The translations under genes were made by a program, and so were the position numbers. Of a stretch of 64,000 bases of DNA, positions 44,842 through 53,222 are shown piece by piece. The DNA lies in contig JAVJUA010000002.1 of assembly GCA_040219935.1 (NCBI GenBank), positions 1 through 64,000 of the forward strand, read 5' to 3'. Source of the stretch: UBA7803 sp040219935 (lineage in GTDB: Bacteria > Pseudomonadota > Gammaproteobacteria > Pseudomonadales > Azotimanducaceae). Within the stretch, counting starts at the first letter, position 1. Each line of letters begins with the position of its first letter. The notes beneath the pieces are model-generated. The model was not told the DNA's origin. It worked only from the letters and a program-made list of their open reading frames with translations, and did not search any database.

Positions 44842-46317
44842 CTAGAAGTACCCATGCAGGAACCACTGCTCGGCGGGGTCGACGAACACCCAGCACTGGG
44901 CGCCGTCGTGCTCCCGGGCTACGTAGTAGTCCCGTGCCTGGCCAGCCTCGCCGCCGCCGAGCCACCAGCCGGTGTGCACCCGCTCGGGGCCTTCCAGCAG
45001 CGTCAGCCGGTCGCGGCGCACGGCCCGGGGCGGGTCGAACAACCACAGGGGACGGCGGCCGGCCGCCGCCGGCTCGGCAGCGCGCACCCGCTGGCGCGTG
45101 GGCCCCCGCTGCAGCGTGGGCCCCCGCAGGAGCGTGGGCCCCCGCTCCAGCGGGGGGCGACGCACCCAGGCGCGCTCGGGCGTGTGCTGGTCCCGGATGA
45201 CCAGGCCGCAGCAGGCGTCGCGGCCGAGGCGGGCCTGCAGCTGGTCCACCAGCCGGCCCAGCGCCTGGATATTGCCATCCGCCGCGGTTGCGCCGCCGGC
45301 CTGGTGGGGAAACAGCCCGTGGCTGTCCGGCGCCCAGGGCCGCAGCCGGCCGGCTTCCAGGGTCAGATCGATGACGTCTGCCGGCAGTGCCGCCTCTGCC
45401 AGCGCCAGGCGGGTGATGTCCAGAAAGGCATCCCGGCTCTGCTGGGCGGCGGAGAACCGTACCGGCAGCCGCACGGCCTGCCGACTGCCGCCGCTCGGCA
45501 CGAACAGCCAGCGGATCTGCTCGGCGCCCAGCTGCCGGGCCACCAGCCAGTGCTGCAGGTCGGTGAGCAGCCGCTGCATGGGGAAGACGATGGCTTCCTT
45601 GCTGGCCAGCGGCTCCAGGAGATGCAGGGTGCTGCGAAATCGCTCGGCCGGCCGGATGCCGGGGCGCGGGTCGGCACGGTCGCCACTGAGCCGGGCCAGA
45701 TAGCCGATCAGGCCATCGCCGAAGCGGCGGGCGAGTTCCCGCCGGGGCAAGGCCAGCAGGCGCCCCAGAGTACGCACGCCCATGTTCGCGCAGCGTTCGA
45801 TCTGCTCCGCCGTCAGGTGGGCAGGCTCGATGGCGGCGGCGGCCAGCGGCACGTCGTCCAGGCTGGCCGCACCCGCCCGGGCCAGGGCCAGAGCCGCCAG
45901 CGGGGTTCTTGCCCAGCGCGCCCGGGCCTCGTGCCCCAGGTCGCGGCACACGGCCTCGGCCTGTCCGGCCAGATGGGCGGCATCGCCGAACAGCTTCAGG
46001 CTGGCGCCGATTTCCAGCATCACGCCGCCCGGAGGCGCCAGACTGACCGTGGCACTGAAGCGGTACAGGGCTTCGGCCAGCAGCCGCAGGCGGCGCTGCT
46101 CGCGCGCCGGGTCACGCCGATGATGGTCGAGCGCCGGCAGGATGCTGTGCGCGCTGGCCAGGGTGCCGCCGGGGGCGATGCCGGCAGCGGCCGCCGCCGC
46201 ATCGGTCAGCACCACCCGGCCGCCGGCATCGATCACGACGGTGGCCGCCTGGCGAACCGACTCACGGGTGAAGACTTCCAGCGGCAGATACGGGAAGTGA
46301 ATGCCCAGCCACAGCAT
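44842..46317 (-). CDS. imuB: Y-family polymerase-like protein ImuB
   Basis: Inactive Y-family paralogue that links DnaE2 and ImuA to the beta clamp. The 491-residue protein starts MLWLGIHFPYLPLEVFTRES. ANMGVRTLGRLLALPRRELARRFG is the helix-hairpin-helix region. The metal-binding acids of true Y-family polymerases are not in place at the start, as is usual for ImuB. Residues about 390-408 contain tandem short repeats (RGPTL units) encoded by the 18-base repeat at 45096-45149. The start overlaps the imuA stop by one base. Confidence 0.92.
   Translation of the reverse strand: MLWLGIHFPYLPLEVFTRESVRQAATVVIDAGGRVVLTDAAAAAAGIAPGGTLASAHSILPALDHHRRDPAREQRRLRLLAEALYRFSATVSLAPPGGVMLEIGASLKLFGDAAHLAGQAEAVCRDLGHEARARWARTPLAALALARAGAASLDDVPLAAAAIEPAHLTAEQIERCANMGVRTLGRLLALPRRELARRFGDGLIGYLARLSGDRADPRPGIRPAERFRSTLHLLEPLASKEAIVFPMQRLLTDLQHWLVARQLGAEQIRWLFVPSGGSRQAVRLPVRFSAAQQSRDAFLDITRLALAEAALPADVIDLTLEAGRLRPWAPDSHGLFPHQAGGATAADGNIQALGRLVDQLQARLGRDACCGLVIRDQHTPERAWVRRPPLERGPTLLRGPTLQRGPTRQRVRAAEPAAAGRRPLWLFDPPRAVRRDRLTLLEGPERVHTGWWLGGGEAGQARDYYVAREHDGAQCWVFVDPAEQWFLHGYF
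45096..45149. repeat. Three tandem 18-base repeats inside imuB
   Basis: The unit GCGTGGGCCCCCGC plus four variable bases occurs three times without a gap (45096-45113, 45114-45131, 45132-45149), with a partial fourth copy. Because 18 is a multiple of three, copy-number change keeps the imuB frame. The translated repeat is Arg-Gly-Pro-Thr with two variable residues. Confidence 0.9.
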
Positions 46318-47120
46318 CAGTGCACCACGCCAGGGCGCCCCATGGCCGGCTCGCGGTCGTGCTCCAGTCCGACGGGCCGGGACATGGCCTGCCGCTGCCC
46401 GAGCCACTGCCGCCAGCGGTCAAGCTGCGCCTGCAGCGCCACGGCGCCTTGACGCTCTGCGAACGGCACCCGGATGCCATCCACCGGCCAGCCGCCCCGG
46501 CGCTTGCGGATGTCGACGGTCACGCAGTCCGCGGCTGCCGGTGTGAGGCGCAGCCGCAGCTCCGCCATGGAGCTGCGTGCCGCCGCCTGCGCCGGCCGGA
46601 ACAGGCAGATGAGGCAATTGCCCTGATGGGCGGCGAGCTTCAGCCGCCGGGTGTCGGCAGCGCGCAGCCGGCGCTCGTCGAGCCAGCCCAGAATCAGGCT
46701 GCAGCTACCGGAGCGACCGGCACGTTCCAGCGCCCACAGGGTCTGGGGATGGGTGGCGGGGTGCACCAGCAGCAGTCGGTCGGTCTGCACGCCCTGGGCT
46801 TCGAGAGCGGGGGCATAGGGTACGAACGGCGGGGCGATCCAGGCAACCCAGCGCGGCTGCTGGCGGCTCAGCGCCGCCATCAGCGGCGCCAGCAGGCGCA
46901 GCTCGCCGACGCCGGCCGTGGCGAGCAGCAGTTCGGCCAGGCCGGCCTGAGGCCAGCCGCCGCCAGGCAGATGGGCATCCAGGGCTGAAAAGCCGGAAGG
47001 CGTCGCGGCCGCCGCCGTATCCAGTCGGCCGGCCTGCCACAGCGCCGGATGCGCGAGCAGGTCGGCGAGGCGGGCGTTGGGGCGGTTCGGCGGACGGCGC
47101 ATGGCGGTTGCGATCGACAT
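46317..47120 (-). CDS. imuA: Translesion synthesis protein ImuA
   Basis: RecA-related/SulA-like first member of the imuABC mutasome. The 267-residue protein has LPGGGWPQAGLAELLLATAGVGELRLLAPLMA (about 50-82), with a degenerate P-loop, and LILGWLDERRLRAADTRRLKLAA, a feature of ImuA. I use the ATG at 47120; an in-frame ATG at 47147 lies inside the LexA-type box and would be upstream of transcription. It has no obvious ribosome-binding site. imuA stop and imuB start share one base. Confidence 0.9.
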   Translation of the reverse strand: MSIATAMRRPPNRPNARLADLLAHPALWQAGRLDTAAAATPSGFSALDAHLPGGGWPQAGLAELLLATAGVGELRLLAPLMAALSRQQPRWVAWIAPPFVPYAPALEAQGVQTDRLLLVHPATHPQTLWALERAGRSGSCSLILGWLDERRLRAADTRRLKLAAHQGNCLICLFRPAQAAARSSMAELRLRLTPAAADCVTVDIRKRRGGWPVDGIRVPFAERQGAVALQAQLDRWRQWLGQRQAMSRPVGLEHDREPAMGRPGVVH

Positions 47121-47137
47121 CGGGCCGGACAGAGTAA

Positions 47138-47153
47138 CTGTATGCATATACAG
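47138..47153 (-). promoter_or_regulatory. LexA-type SOS box of the imuABC cassette
   Basis: CTGT-ATGCATAT-ACAG, a perfect CTGT-N8-ACAG palindrome with an AT-biased centre, ends 17 bases ahead of the imuA start codon. On the minus strand a TTGATA (-35) precedes it and TACTCT (-10) follows after exactly 17 bases, so the box fills the promoter spacer. LexA binding there would block the cassette until DNA damage. lexA is not in the window. Confidence 0.85.
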
Positions 47154-47248
47154 TATCAAGCGGCCGCCCACTGGCGCCCTGATAGCGGCTCTGCAAGCCC
47201 TTACAATCCCGCACCAAGCGCCTGTATCCAGCACCGGGCGCTTACCGT

Positions 47249-47264
47249 ACAGTGACTCGACTGT
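47249..47264. promoter_or_regulatory. Inverted repeat upstream of the VPELD-CTERM gene
   Basis: ACAGT-N6-ACTGT, perfect five-base arms, 76 bases ahead of the VPELD-CTERM start codon. It resembles a LexA box turned inside out and so is not one. A dimeric regulator of the sorting pair could bind here, but short palindromes arise by chance. Confidence 0.25.
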
Positions 47265-47339
47265 CATGAGCGCGTCACAGAACGCGGCTGACGAGTCCAG
47301 CTTCGCAAACCGAAACCGTCCCGGAGGGGACCGATCATC

Positions 47340-47645
47340 ATGCCGTTCAGACGAGCACTCGTAGTCCTGTGTGTGTCGATGACGCTGTTCACCCCGGCCA
47401 CGCTGCTGGCCAAGCCCGATCAGCCACCCACGGCAACCCCGGCGGCCAGTCAAGCCAGCGACACTGCGAAGCTGAAGAGCGCAGCGAAGCCCGCCAAACC
47501 GGCAAAGCCCGTGAAGCCGGCCAAGGTGCCGCCCTCGGTGCGGCCCGCTCAGGTGCCGGAGCTGGATGGCGCCAGCGCCGGTCTCGCCCTGCTGCTGCTC
47601 GGCGGCATGGTCCTGCTGATGCGGGAAACACGTCAGCCGGCCTGA
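47340..47645 (+). CDS. VPELD/VPEID-CTERM sorting-signal protein
   Basis: A 101-residue exported protein with almost no folded domain. Residues 1-24 are a signal peptide (ending TLLA-KPDQ). Residues 25-71 are a Lys/Pro/Ala-rich spacer with repeated KPAKPxKPAK. The C terminus is a tripartite sorting signal: VPELD at 72-76, a hydrophobic helix (79-93), and a short tail with basic residues (RETRQPA). This matches the VPEID-CTERM signal processed by exosortase E. The gene has GGAGG ahead of its ATG and lies 54 bases before the exosortase gene, its presumed processing enzyme. Function unknown. Confidence 0.75.
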   Translation: MPFRRALVVLCVSMTLFTPATLLAKPDQPPTATPAASQASDTAKLKSAAKPAKPAKPVKPAKVPPSVRPAQVPELDGASAGLALLLLGGMVLLMRETRQPA

Positions 47646-47699
47646 TGGCGGTCGGTTGATTCGATCCGGCCCGTCCGTCGCCGGCCTCTGGCGTCGCTG

Positions 47700-49295
47700 A
47701 TGAAACGGGCCATCTTCCTGGTCGGCCTGCTCGCCGCCGAGCTGCTGGCGGTCAGCTTCGCCTTCGATGCCCGGACCCAGGACGCGCAGCACGCGCCGGA
47801 TAGCTGGCTGGCCTACCTCGCCCACGCCGGCACGCTGGCCCGCTTCCTGTCGGTCGCGGCCGCCGCCACGCTGCTGCTTCTGACCCCCCGGCTGCGCGGC
47901 TACCTGAACGATCTGAATGCCCACGCCAGGCGCAGCCTGGTGCTGGGCACCAGCATCCACCTGGCCGCCGCCGCGGCCTTCTTCGCCGCGACCGCCGTGG
48001 TGTTCTCGGTGCCCAGCGTGCTGACGGCGGCCCAGTACCCCATGGGCGTGACCGTGTGGCTGCTGACCGGCATGGCGCTGGCCACGACCTGGGCGCACGC
48101 GCTGGCACCCTGGTCGTTCTGGTGCGTCCTGGTTCGCGCCGAGTGGCCGACCCTGGCCATGGGTCTGCTCGCCGGCGCGGTGGCCAGCCTGTTCGCCGCC
48201 AGCAGCCAGAGCCTGTGGGACCCGCTGGCCTACGCCGCCCTGCGGCTGTCGCATGCCACCCTGGCGCTGGTCTACGACGACGTCTACCTGGATCTGGATA
48301 CCCTGGCGCTGGGGGTGAAAGACTTCGTCGTCCTGGTGGGCGCGCCGTGTTCGGGCTACGAAGGCATCGGCCTGATCAGCGTGTTCACGGCGCTCTATCT
48401 GTTCATGTTCCGCCGCGAGTTCCGCTTTCCCCGGGCGCTGCTGCTGCTGCCCGCCGGCATCGTCGTGATCTGGCTGTTCAACGTCCTGCGCATCGTCGTG
48501 CTGATCATGCTGGGTGCCGAGATGTCACCGGAGATCGCCCTCGGCGGCTTTCACAGCCAGGCCGGCTGGGTGTCGTTCCTGCTCGTGTCGCTCGGCCTGC
48601 TGCTGGTCATGCACCGCACCGGGTTCGCAGCCGCCGCGGCGGAACCGACGAAGCGCATTCCGGTACGTCAAAGCCTGCCGGCGGCGACGCTGGCACCCCT
48701 GCTCGCGCTGCTGGCGGTCGCCCTGGCCACCGGCTTGGTCAGCGCCGACATCGACCTGCTCTACGGCCTGCGGGTGCTGGCCGGCGTCGCGGTGCTGGCT
48801 CTGGTATGGCGAACGCTGGCGCTGCCACGGCCGCCCCTCGCCTGGCCGCCGATTGCCGTCGGCGGCGGCGTGTTCCTGCTGTGGATCCTGATGGTGGCCC
48901 CCGATCCGGAGGCGGAGGCGGCCACCGCATCGGCTCTGGCGGCCCTGCCGACCTGGGCCTGGGCGCTATGGATGGTGGCCCGCGTGCTCGGCGCCGCCAT
49001 CGTCGTGCCCCTGGTGGAGGAGTTGGCCTTTCGCGGCTACCTGCTGTGCCGCCTGGCCGGACAGGAGGTGGTGCTGCAGGGGCGGCTCAGGCTGTCGTGG
49101 TGGTCGCTGGCGGCGTCTTCGGTGCTGTTCGGCGTGATGCACGATGCCTGGCTGGCCGGCACCGTGGCCGGCGCCGCCTACGCCGTCACCCGTCTGCGCG
49201 GCGAATCCATCTGGGCGCCTATACTGGCTCATGGAACGACCAATCTGCTGCTGGCGGCCTACGTGCTGCGCACCGGCCATTGGTCACTGTGGTAA
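47700..49295 (+). CDS. xrtE: Exosortase E fused to CPBP intramembrane protease
   Basis: A 531-residue polytopic protein in two halves. The N-terminal half (about 1-310) is an exosortase, with catalytic Cys217 in GAPCSGYEG, Arg264 in FNVLRIVVL and His285 in GGFHSQAGW. The C-terminal half (about 325-531) is a CPBP/CAAX-type protease with Glu440-Glu441...Arg445 (PLVEELAFRGYLL), His481 (FGVMHDAW) and His511/Asn515 (APILAHGTTNLL). This fusion is the known architecture of exosortase E of the VPEID-CTERM system. All catalytic residues of both halves are present. Its target gene is directly upstream, and purU follows closely but is probably unrelated. Confidence 0.85.
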   Translation: MKRAIFLVGLLAAELLAVSFAFDARTQDAQHAPDSWLAYLAHAGTLARFLSVAAAATLLLLTPRLRGYLNDLNAHARRSLVLGTSIHLAAAAAFFAATAVVFSVPSVLTAAQYPMGVTVWLLTGMALATTWAHALAPWSFWCVLVRAEWPTLAMGLLAGAVASLFAASSQSLWDPLAYAALRLSHATLALVYDDVYLDLDTLALGVKDFVVLVGAPCSGYEGIGLISVFTALYLFMFRREFRFPRALLLLPAGIVVIWLFNVLRIVVLIMLGAEMSPEIALGGFHSQAGWVSFLLVSLGLLLVMHRTGFAAAAAEPTKRIPVRQSLPAATLAPLLALLAVALATGLVSADIDLLYGLRVLAGVAVLALVWRTLALPRPPLAWPPIAVGGGVFLLWILMVAPDPEAEAATASALAALPTWAWALWMVARVLGAAIVVPLVEELAFRGYLLCRLAGQEVVLQGRLRLSWWSLAASSVLFGVMHDAWLAGTVAGAAYAVTRLRGESIWAPILAHGTTNLLLAAYVLRTGHWSLW

Positions 49296-49315
49296 TGCCG
49301 ACCCCGAGGAGCCCC

Positions 49316-50158
49316 GTGCCGGAATTTGTTCTCACCTTATCCTGCCCCGACCGCACCGGCCTGGCGTACGCCGTGACCCACTGGCTGTACGAGCGGGACT
49401 TCAACATCCTCGACAGCGACCAGTTCGGCGACGCCTACAGCGACCGCTTCTTCATGCGCGTGCACTTCGCCGGCGAGCGAGACCTCGACGAGCAGCGGGC
49501 ATCGTTCCGGGCGGTGGCCGATGCCCACGACATGTCCTGGGCCATCTGGCCGGTGGCCAATCCGCTACGGGTGCTGATCCTGGCCTCGCGGCTGGATCAC
49601 TGCCTGAACGATCTGCTGTATCGCACCCGCAACGGCGAGCTGCCCATCGACATCGACCTGATCGCGTCCAATCATCGCGACGTCTACCCGCTGGCCGCCG
49701 CGGCCGACATCGACTTCCTGCATCTGCCGGTGACGCCGGAGACCAAGGCGGCGCAGGAGCAGCGCCTGCTGGCCGAGATCGACGCCCGCGGCATCCACCT
49801 GGTGGTGCTGGCCCGCTACATGCAGATTCTGACCCGTCCGTTCTGCGAAGCGCTGCCCGGGCGCATCATCAACATCCACCATTCGTTCCTGCCGAGCTTC
49901 AAAGGCGCGCGGCCCTATCATCAGGCCTACGAGCACGGCGTGAAGCTGATCGGCGCCACGGCCCACTACGTCACCGCCGACCTGGACGAAGGTCCGATCA
50001 TCGAGCAGAGCGTCGAGCGGGTGGATCACCGCACGTCGCCGGAAGACCTGGTGGCCGTCGGCCGCGACATCGAGCGGGTGGTGCTGGCGCGCGCCGTGCG
50101 CTACCACGCCGAGCACCGGGTGCTGCTGAACGGTCAGCGCACGGTCGTCTTCCGCTGA
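49316..50158 (+). CDS. purU: Formyltetrahydrofolate deformylase
   Basis: Hydrolyses 10-formyl-tetrahydrofolate to formate, balancing one-carbon pools and supplying formate for PurT. I start at GTG 49316, with GAGGAG five bases upstream, giving 280 residues as in E. coli; an ATG at 49295 overlapping the exosortase stop would add seven. An N-terminal ACT domain (about 1-80, LTLSCPDRTGLAYAVTHWL) is followed by the formyltransferase fold. INIHHSFLPSFKGARPYHQA contains the catalytic histidine, and YVTADLDEGPIIEQ the active-site aspartate. Confidence 0.94.
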   Translation: MPEFVLTLSCPDRTGLAYAVTHWLYERDFNILDSDQFGDAYSDRFFMRVHFAGERDLDEQRASFRAVADAHDMSWAIWPVANPLRVLILASRLDHCLNDLLYRTRNGELPIDIDLIASNHRDVYPLAAAADIDFLHLPVTPETKAAQEQRLLAEIDARGIHLVVLARYMQILTRPFCEALPGRIINIHHSFLPSFKGARPYHQAYEHGVKLIGATAHYVTADLDEGPIIEQSVERVDHRTSPEDLVAVGRDIERVVLARAVRYHAEHRVLLNGQRTVVFR

Positions 50159-50171
50159 CCGGGAGCGGGGC

Positions 50172-51518
50172 TCAGGTGGCCGGCTTCTGCACCGACAGGC
50201 CGCGGCCGATGCCGTAGTAGGCGAACCCGAGCTGGCCGAGGTAGTCCGGATCGTAGACGTTGCGGCCGTCGAAGATCACCGGCTGCTTGAGCCGCGTCTT
50301 CAGCATCTGGAAGTCGGGGCTGCGGAACTCGTTCCACTCGGTCATCAGGATCAGCCCGTCCACGCCCTGCAGGGTATCGTCGCGACGCGAGCACAGGGTG
50401 AACGCCGGCTGCTCCGCGTAGGCGCGCGCCGCCGCCTGGCCCGCCGCCGGGTCGTAGGCGCGCACCGTGGCGCCGGCCGCGAACAGGCGCTCCATCAGGG
50501 TTCGGCTCGGCGCCTCGCGAATGTCGTCGGTGTTGGGCTTGAAGGCCAGCCCCCACACGGCAAAGCAGCGGCCTTCGAGGTCGCCCGCGAAGTGGCGCTC
50601 GATCTTCTCGAACAGCACCGCCTTCTGGCGCTGGTTGACCGACTCGACGCCGCGCATCACGTCCGCCTCGAAGCCGACGACGTCGGCGGTGTGAATCAGC
50701 GCCTTCACGTCCTTGGGAAAGCATGAGCCGCCGTAGCCGGTGCCGGGATAGATGAAATGGAAGCCGATGCGGGGGTCGGCGCCGATGCCGCGGCGCACGT
50801 CTTCGATGTCGGCACCGAGCCGCTCCGCCAGGTTGGCCAGCTCGTTCATCAGGCTGATGCGGGTGGCCAGCATGACGTTGGCCGCGTACTTGGTCAGCTC
50901 CGCCGACCGCACGTCCATGTGGATCACCTTGTCGTGGTTGCGGTTGAACGGCGCGTACAGCGCGTCCAGCAGCCGCGCGCTCGACTCCCGGCCGCTGCCG
51001 ATGACGATGCGGTCGGGCTTCATGAAGTCGCTGACGGCGGCGCCTTCCTTCAGAAACTCCGGGTTAGAGACCACGTCGAAGTCGATGTCGACGCCGCGCT
51101 GGCGCAGCGTCTCGGCGATGGTGGCCCGCACCCGGTCGGCGGTGCCTACCGGCACCGTGGACTTGCCCACCACCACCTTGGGCTCGGCCAGGTGCTCACC
51201 GATGCTGCGGGCCACCGACAGCACGTGGCTGAGGTCGGCGGACCCATCCTCGCCGGACGGCGTTCCGACGGCGATGAACAGCAGCGTGCCATGGTCGACG
51301 CCACGGGCGATCTCGGTGGTGAAGCCCAGTCGCCCGGCTGCCGAGTTGCTGCGCACCATCTGCTCGAGGCCGGGCTCGTAGATGGGAATCTCGCCGCGCG
51401 TGAGCCGGGCCACCTTGTCCGGATCGATGTCGACGCAGAGCACGTCGTTGCCCATCTCGGCAAAGCAGGTGCCGGTGACCAGGCCGACGTAGCCGGTTCC
51501 GAAAAGCGTGATCTTCAT
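50172..51518 (-). CDS. ugd: UDP-glucose 6-dehydrogenase
   Basis: Oxidises UDP-glucose to UDP-glucuronate with 2 NAD+. The 448-residue protein starts MKITLFGTGYVGLVTGTCFAE (NAD-binding) and has GTGYGGSCFPKDVKALI with the catalytic cysteine near residue 265. VVGKSTVPVGTAD and NPEFLKEGAAV are further signatures. Its product feeds the UDP-glucuronate epimerase at 38388. It lies nine bases downstream of the ThDP-enzyme gene on the same strand, an unusual pairing. Confidence 0.95.
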   Translation of the reverse strand: MKITLFGTGYVGLVTGTCFAEMGNDVLCVDIDPDKVARLTRGEIPIYEPGLEQMVRSNSAAGRLGFTTEIARGVDHGTLLFIAVGTPSGEDGSADLSHVLSVARSIGEHLAEPKVVVGKSTVPVGTADRVRATIAETLRQRGVDIDFDVVSNPEFLKEGAAVSDFMKPDRIVIGSGRESSARLLDALYAPFNRNHDKVIHMDVRSAELTKYAANVMLATRISLMNELANLAERLGADIEDVRRGIGADPRIGFHFIYPGTGYGGSCFPKDVKALIHTADVVGFEADVMRGVESVNQRQKAVLFEKIERHFAGDLEGRCFAVWGLAFKPNTDDIREAPSRTLMERLFAAGATVRAYDPAAGQAAARAYAEQPAFTLCSRRDDTLQGVDGLILMTEWNEFRSPDFQMLKTRLKQPVIFDGRNVYDPDYLGQLGFAYYGIGRGLSVQKPAT

Positions 51519-51527
51519 GGCGGTTTC

Positions 51528-53075
51528 CTACAGCACGGCCTCGATCAGATACGGTCCGGGCGTGGCGAAGCTGTCGGCCAGCGCGGTGGCGAACGACCTG
51601 GCGTCCGTGGCCCGCACGGCGGGCACGCCCATGCCCCGGGCCAGGTGCACGAAGTCGAGATCGGGGCGCGACAGATCGAGCATGCTCATGGCCTTCGGGC
51701 CCGGATTCTCGACCCCCACGCGCATGAATTCCACCTGCAGGATGGCGTACTTACGATTGGCAAACAAAATCACGGTCACATCCAGGTTTTCGCGCGCCAT
51801 GGTCCACAGCGATTGCACCGTGTACATGGCGCTGCCGTCGGCCTGCAGCGCCACCACCCGCCGATCGGGGCAGGCCACCGCCGCGCCCACCGCCGCCGGC
51901 AGACCCATGCCGATGGCGCCGCCGGTCAGATCGAGCCAGTCGTGGGGTGCGGACCGGGCCGTGGTGGCCGGCAGCGCAAAGCCCGAGGTGGCCGCCTCGT
52001 TCACCAGAATGGCGTGATCGGGCAAGAGCGCGCCCAGGCTCTGGCCGATGGTCTCGGGGTTGAGCGCGCCGCCGGGCACGCCGGGACGGGCCAGCACGTT
52101 GAAATCGGGCGCTTCGCCGCTGGCGCCGACACCGTCGGCCACCGCCTGCAGCGCGGCCACGCAGTCCTCGCCGGCGCCGGCCAGGGTGTGCACCGCGCAG
52201 CCGGCCGGGGTCAGCTCGCTCGGCCGCCCGGGATAGGCGAAGAAGCTCACCGGCGCCTTGGTATCCACCAGGATGAGGTGGCGGCTACCGGCCAGCGCCT
52301 GCTCCGCCTGCTCGGCGAAGTAGGGCAGGCGGGGCAGGTCGACGCGGCCGGCGCCGCGCGCTACCCGGGGAATGAAGGTGTCACCCAGGAAGCGGGCGCC
52401 GGTCTTGCGGGCAATGCGGCTCACCCAGGCCAGCGCCTGCTCGCCGACGCCGGCACCGTTCAGCAGGAACGTGCACGGTTCGCCGCTGCGCAGCACGTCG
52501 ATGACGGCCTCGATGCGATCCGGCGCTGCCGGGGTAAGGCCAGGCACCGGCAGCGGCCGGGCGCCGCCGGCGGCTTCGCTCCACGCCGTGTCGGCGGGCA
52601 GGATCAGCGTCGCGATCTGCCCCGGCGGGGTCATGGCCGCCTGCACCGCCGCGGCGGCATCGCCGGCTACCGAACCGGCGCTCTCCGCCACCCGGATCCA
52701 ACCCGATACGGGCCGCGCGAACCCTTCGATGTCCGAGGTCAGGGGCGCATCGAGGGCGCGATGGTAGGTGGCGTGCTCGCCCACCACGTTGACGATGGGG
52801 GATCGAGCGCGGCGGGCGTTGTGCAGGTTGGCGAGGCCGTTGGCGAGCCCCGGCCCCAGGTGCAGCAGCGTGCACGCCGGCTTGCCGGCCATGCGCGCAT
52901 AACCATCGGCCGCGCCGGTGACCACGCCTTCGAACAGCCCCAGCACGGCGCGCATGCCGTCCTGCTTGTCCAGCGCGGCCACGAAGTGCATTTCCGAGGT
53001 GCCTGGATTGGTGAAGCACACCTCGACGCCGGCGGCGACGAAGGTCTCGAGCAGGCTCTTGGCGCCGTTGTTCAT
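51528..53075 (-). CDS. Thiamine-diphosphate-dependent enzyme (acetolactate synthase/benzoylformate decarboxylase type)
   Basis: A 515-residue ThDP enzyme with the usual three domains. The N-terminal PYR domain holds the activating glutamate in LGLFEGVVTGAADGYARM (about 47-64). A central domain has no FAD-binding pattern I can name. The C-terminal PP domain has the magnesium/ThDP motif ADGSAMYTVQSLWTMARENL (about 430-450). Such proteins are often labelled acetolactate synthase large subunit, but no small subunit is adjacent and the sequence is closer to 2-oxoacid decarboxylases such as benzoylformate decarboxylase. The reaction is unknown. Probably co-transcribed with ugd. Confidence 0.8.
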   Translation of the reverse strand: MNNGAKSLLETFVAAGVEVCFTNPGTSEMHFVAALDKQDGMRAVLGLFEGVVTGAADGYARMAGKPACTLLHLGPGLANGLANLHNARRARSPIVNVVGEHATYHRALDAPLTSDIEGFARPVSGWIRVAESAGSVAGDAAAAVQAAMTPPGQIATLILPADTAWSEAAGGARPLPVPGLTPAAPDRIEAVIDVLRSGEPCTFLLNGAGVGEQALAWVSRIARKTGARFLGDTFIPRVARGAGRVDLPRLPYFAEQAEQALAGSRHLILVDTKAPVSFFAYPGRPSELTPAGCAVHTLAGAGEDCVAALQAVADGVGASGEAPDFNVLARPGVPGGALNPETIGQSLGALLPDHAILVNEAATSGFALPATTARSAPHDWLDLTGGAIGMGLPAAVGAAVACPDRRVVALQADGSAMYTVQSLWTMARENLDVTVILFANRKYAILQVEFMRVGVENPGPKAMSMLDLSRPDLDFVHLARGMGVPAVRATDARSFATALADSFATPGPYLIEAVL

Positions 53076-53222
53076 CCAGGTCTCCAGCTTCCGGGTGGTG
53101 ATGCGGCATTGTCGGCGACGCCGCCATGGAAGAGAACCTCCGGCGGCCGGGTGCCGGCTCGAAGCCTACCCATCCCGGCACGATTTCTATAGTCTCCGGT
53201 GCTTTCGTACGGCGAGTTGTCC

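Noticed and set aside
45096..45149. CRISPR-like array
   Set aside because: Repeats are 18 bases, directly adjacent without spacers, and lie within a coding frame.
42270..45200. Long open frame opposite dnaE2/imuB
   Set aside because: Same GC artefact; the opposite strand encodes two complete known proteins.
47249..47264. Second LexA box
   Set aside because: The half-sites face outward (ACAG...CTGT), the reverse of the CTGT-N8-ACAG order.
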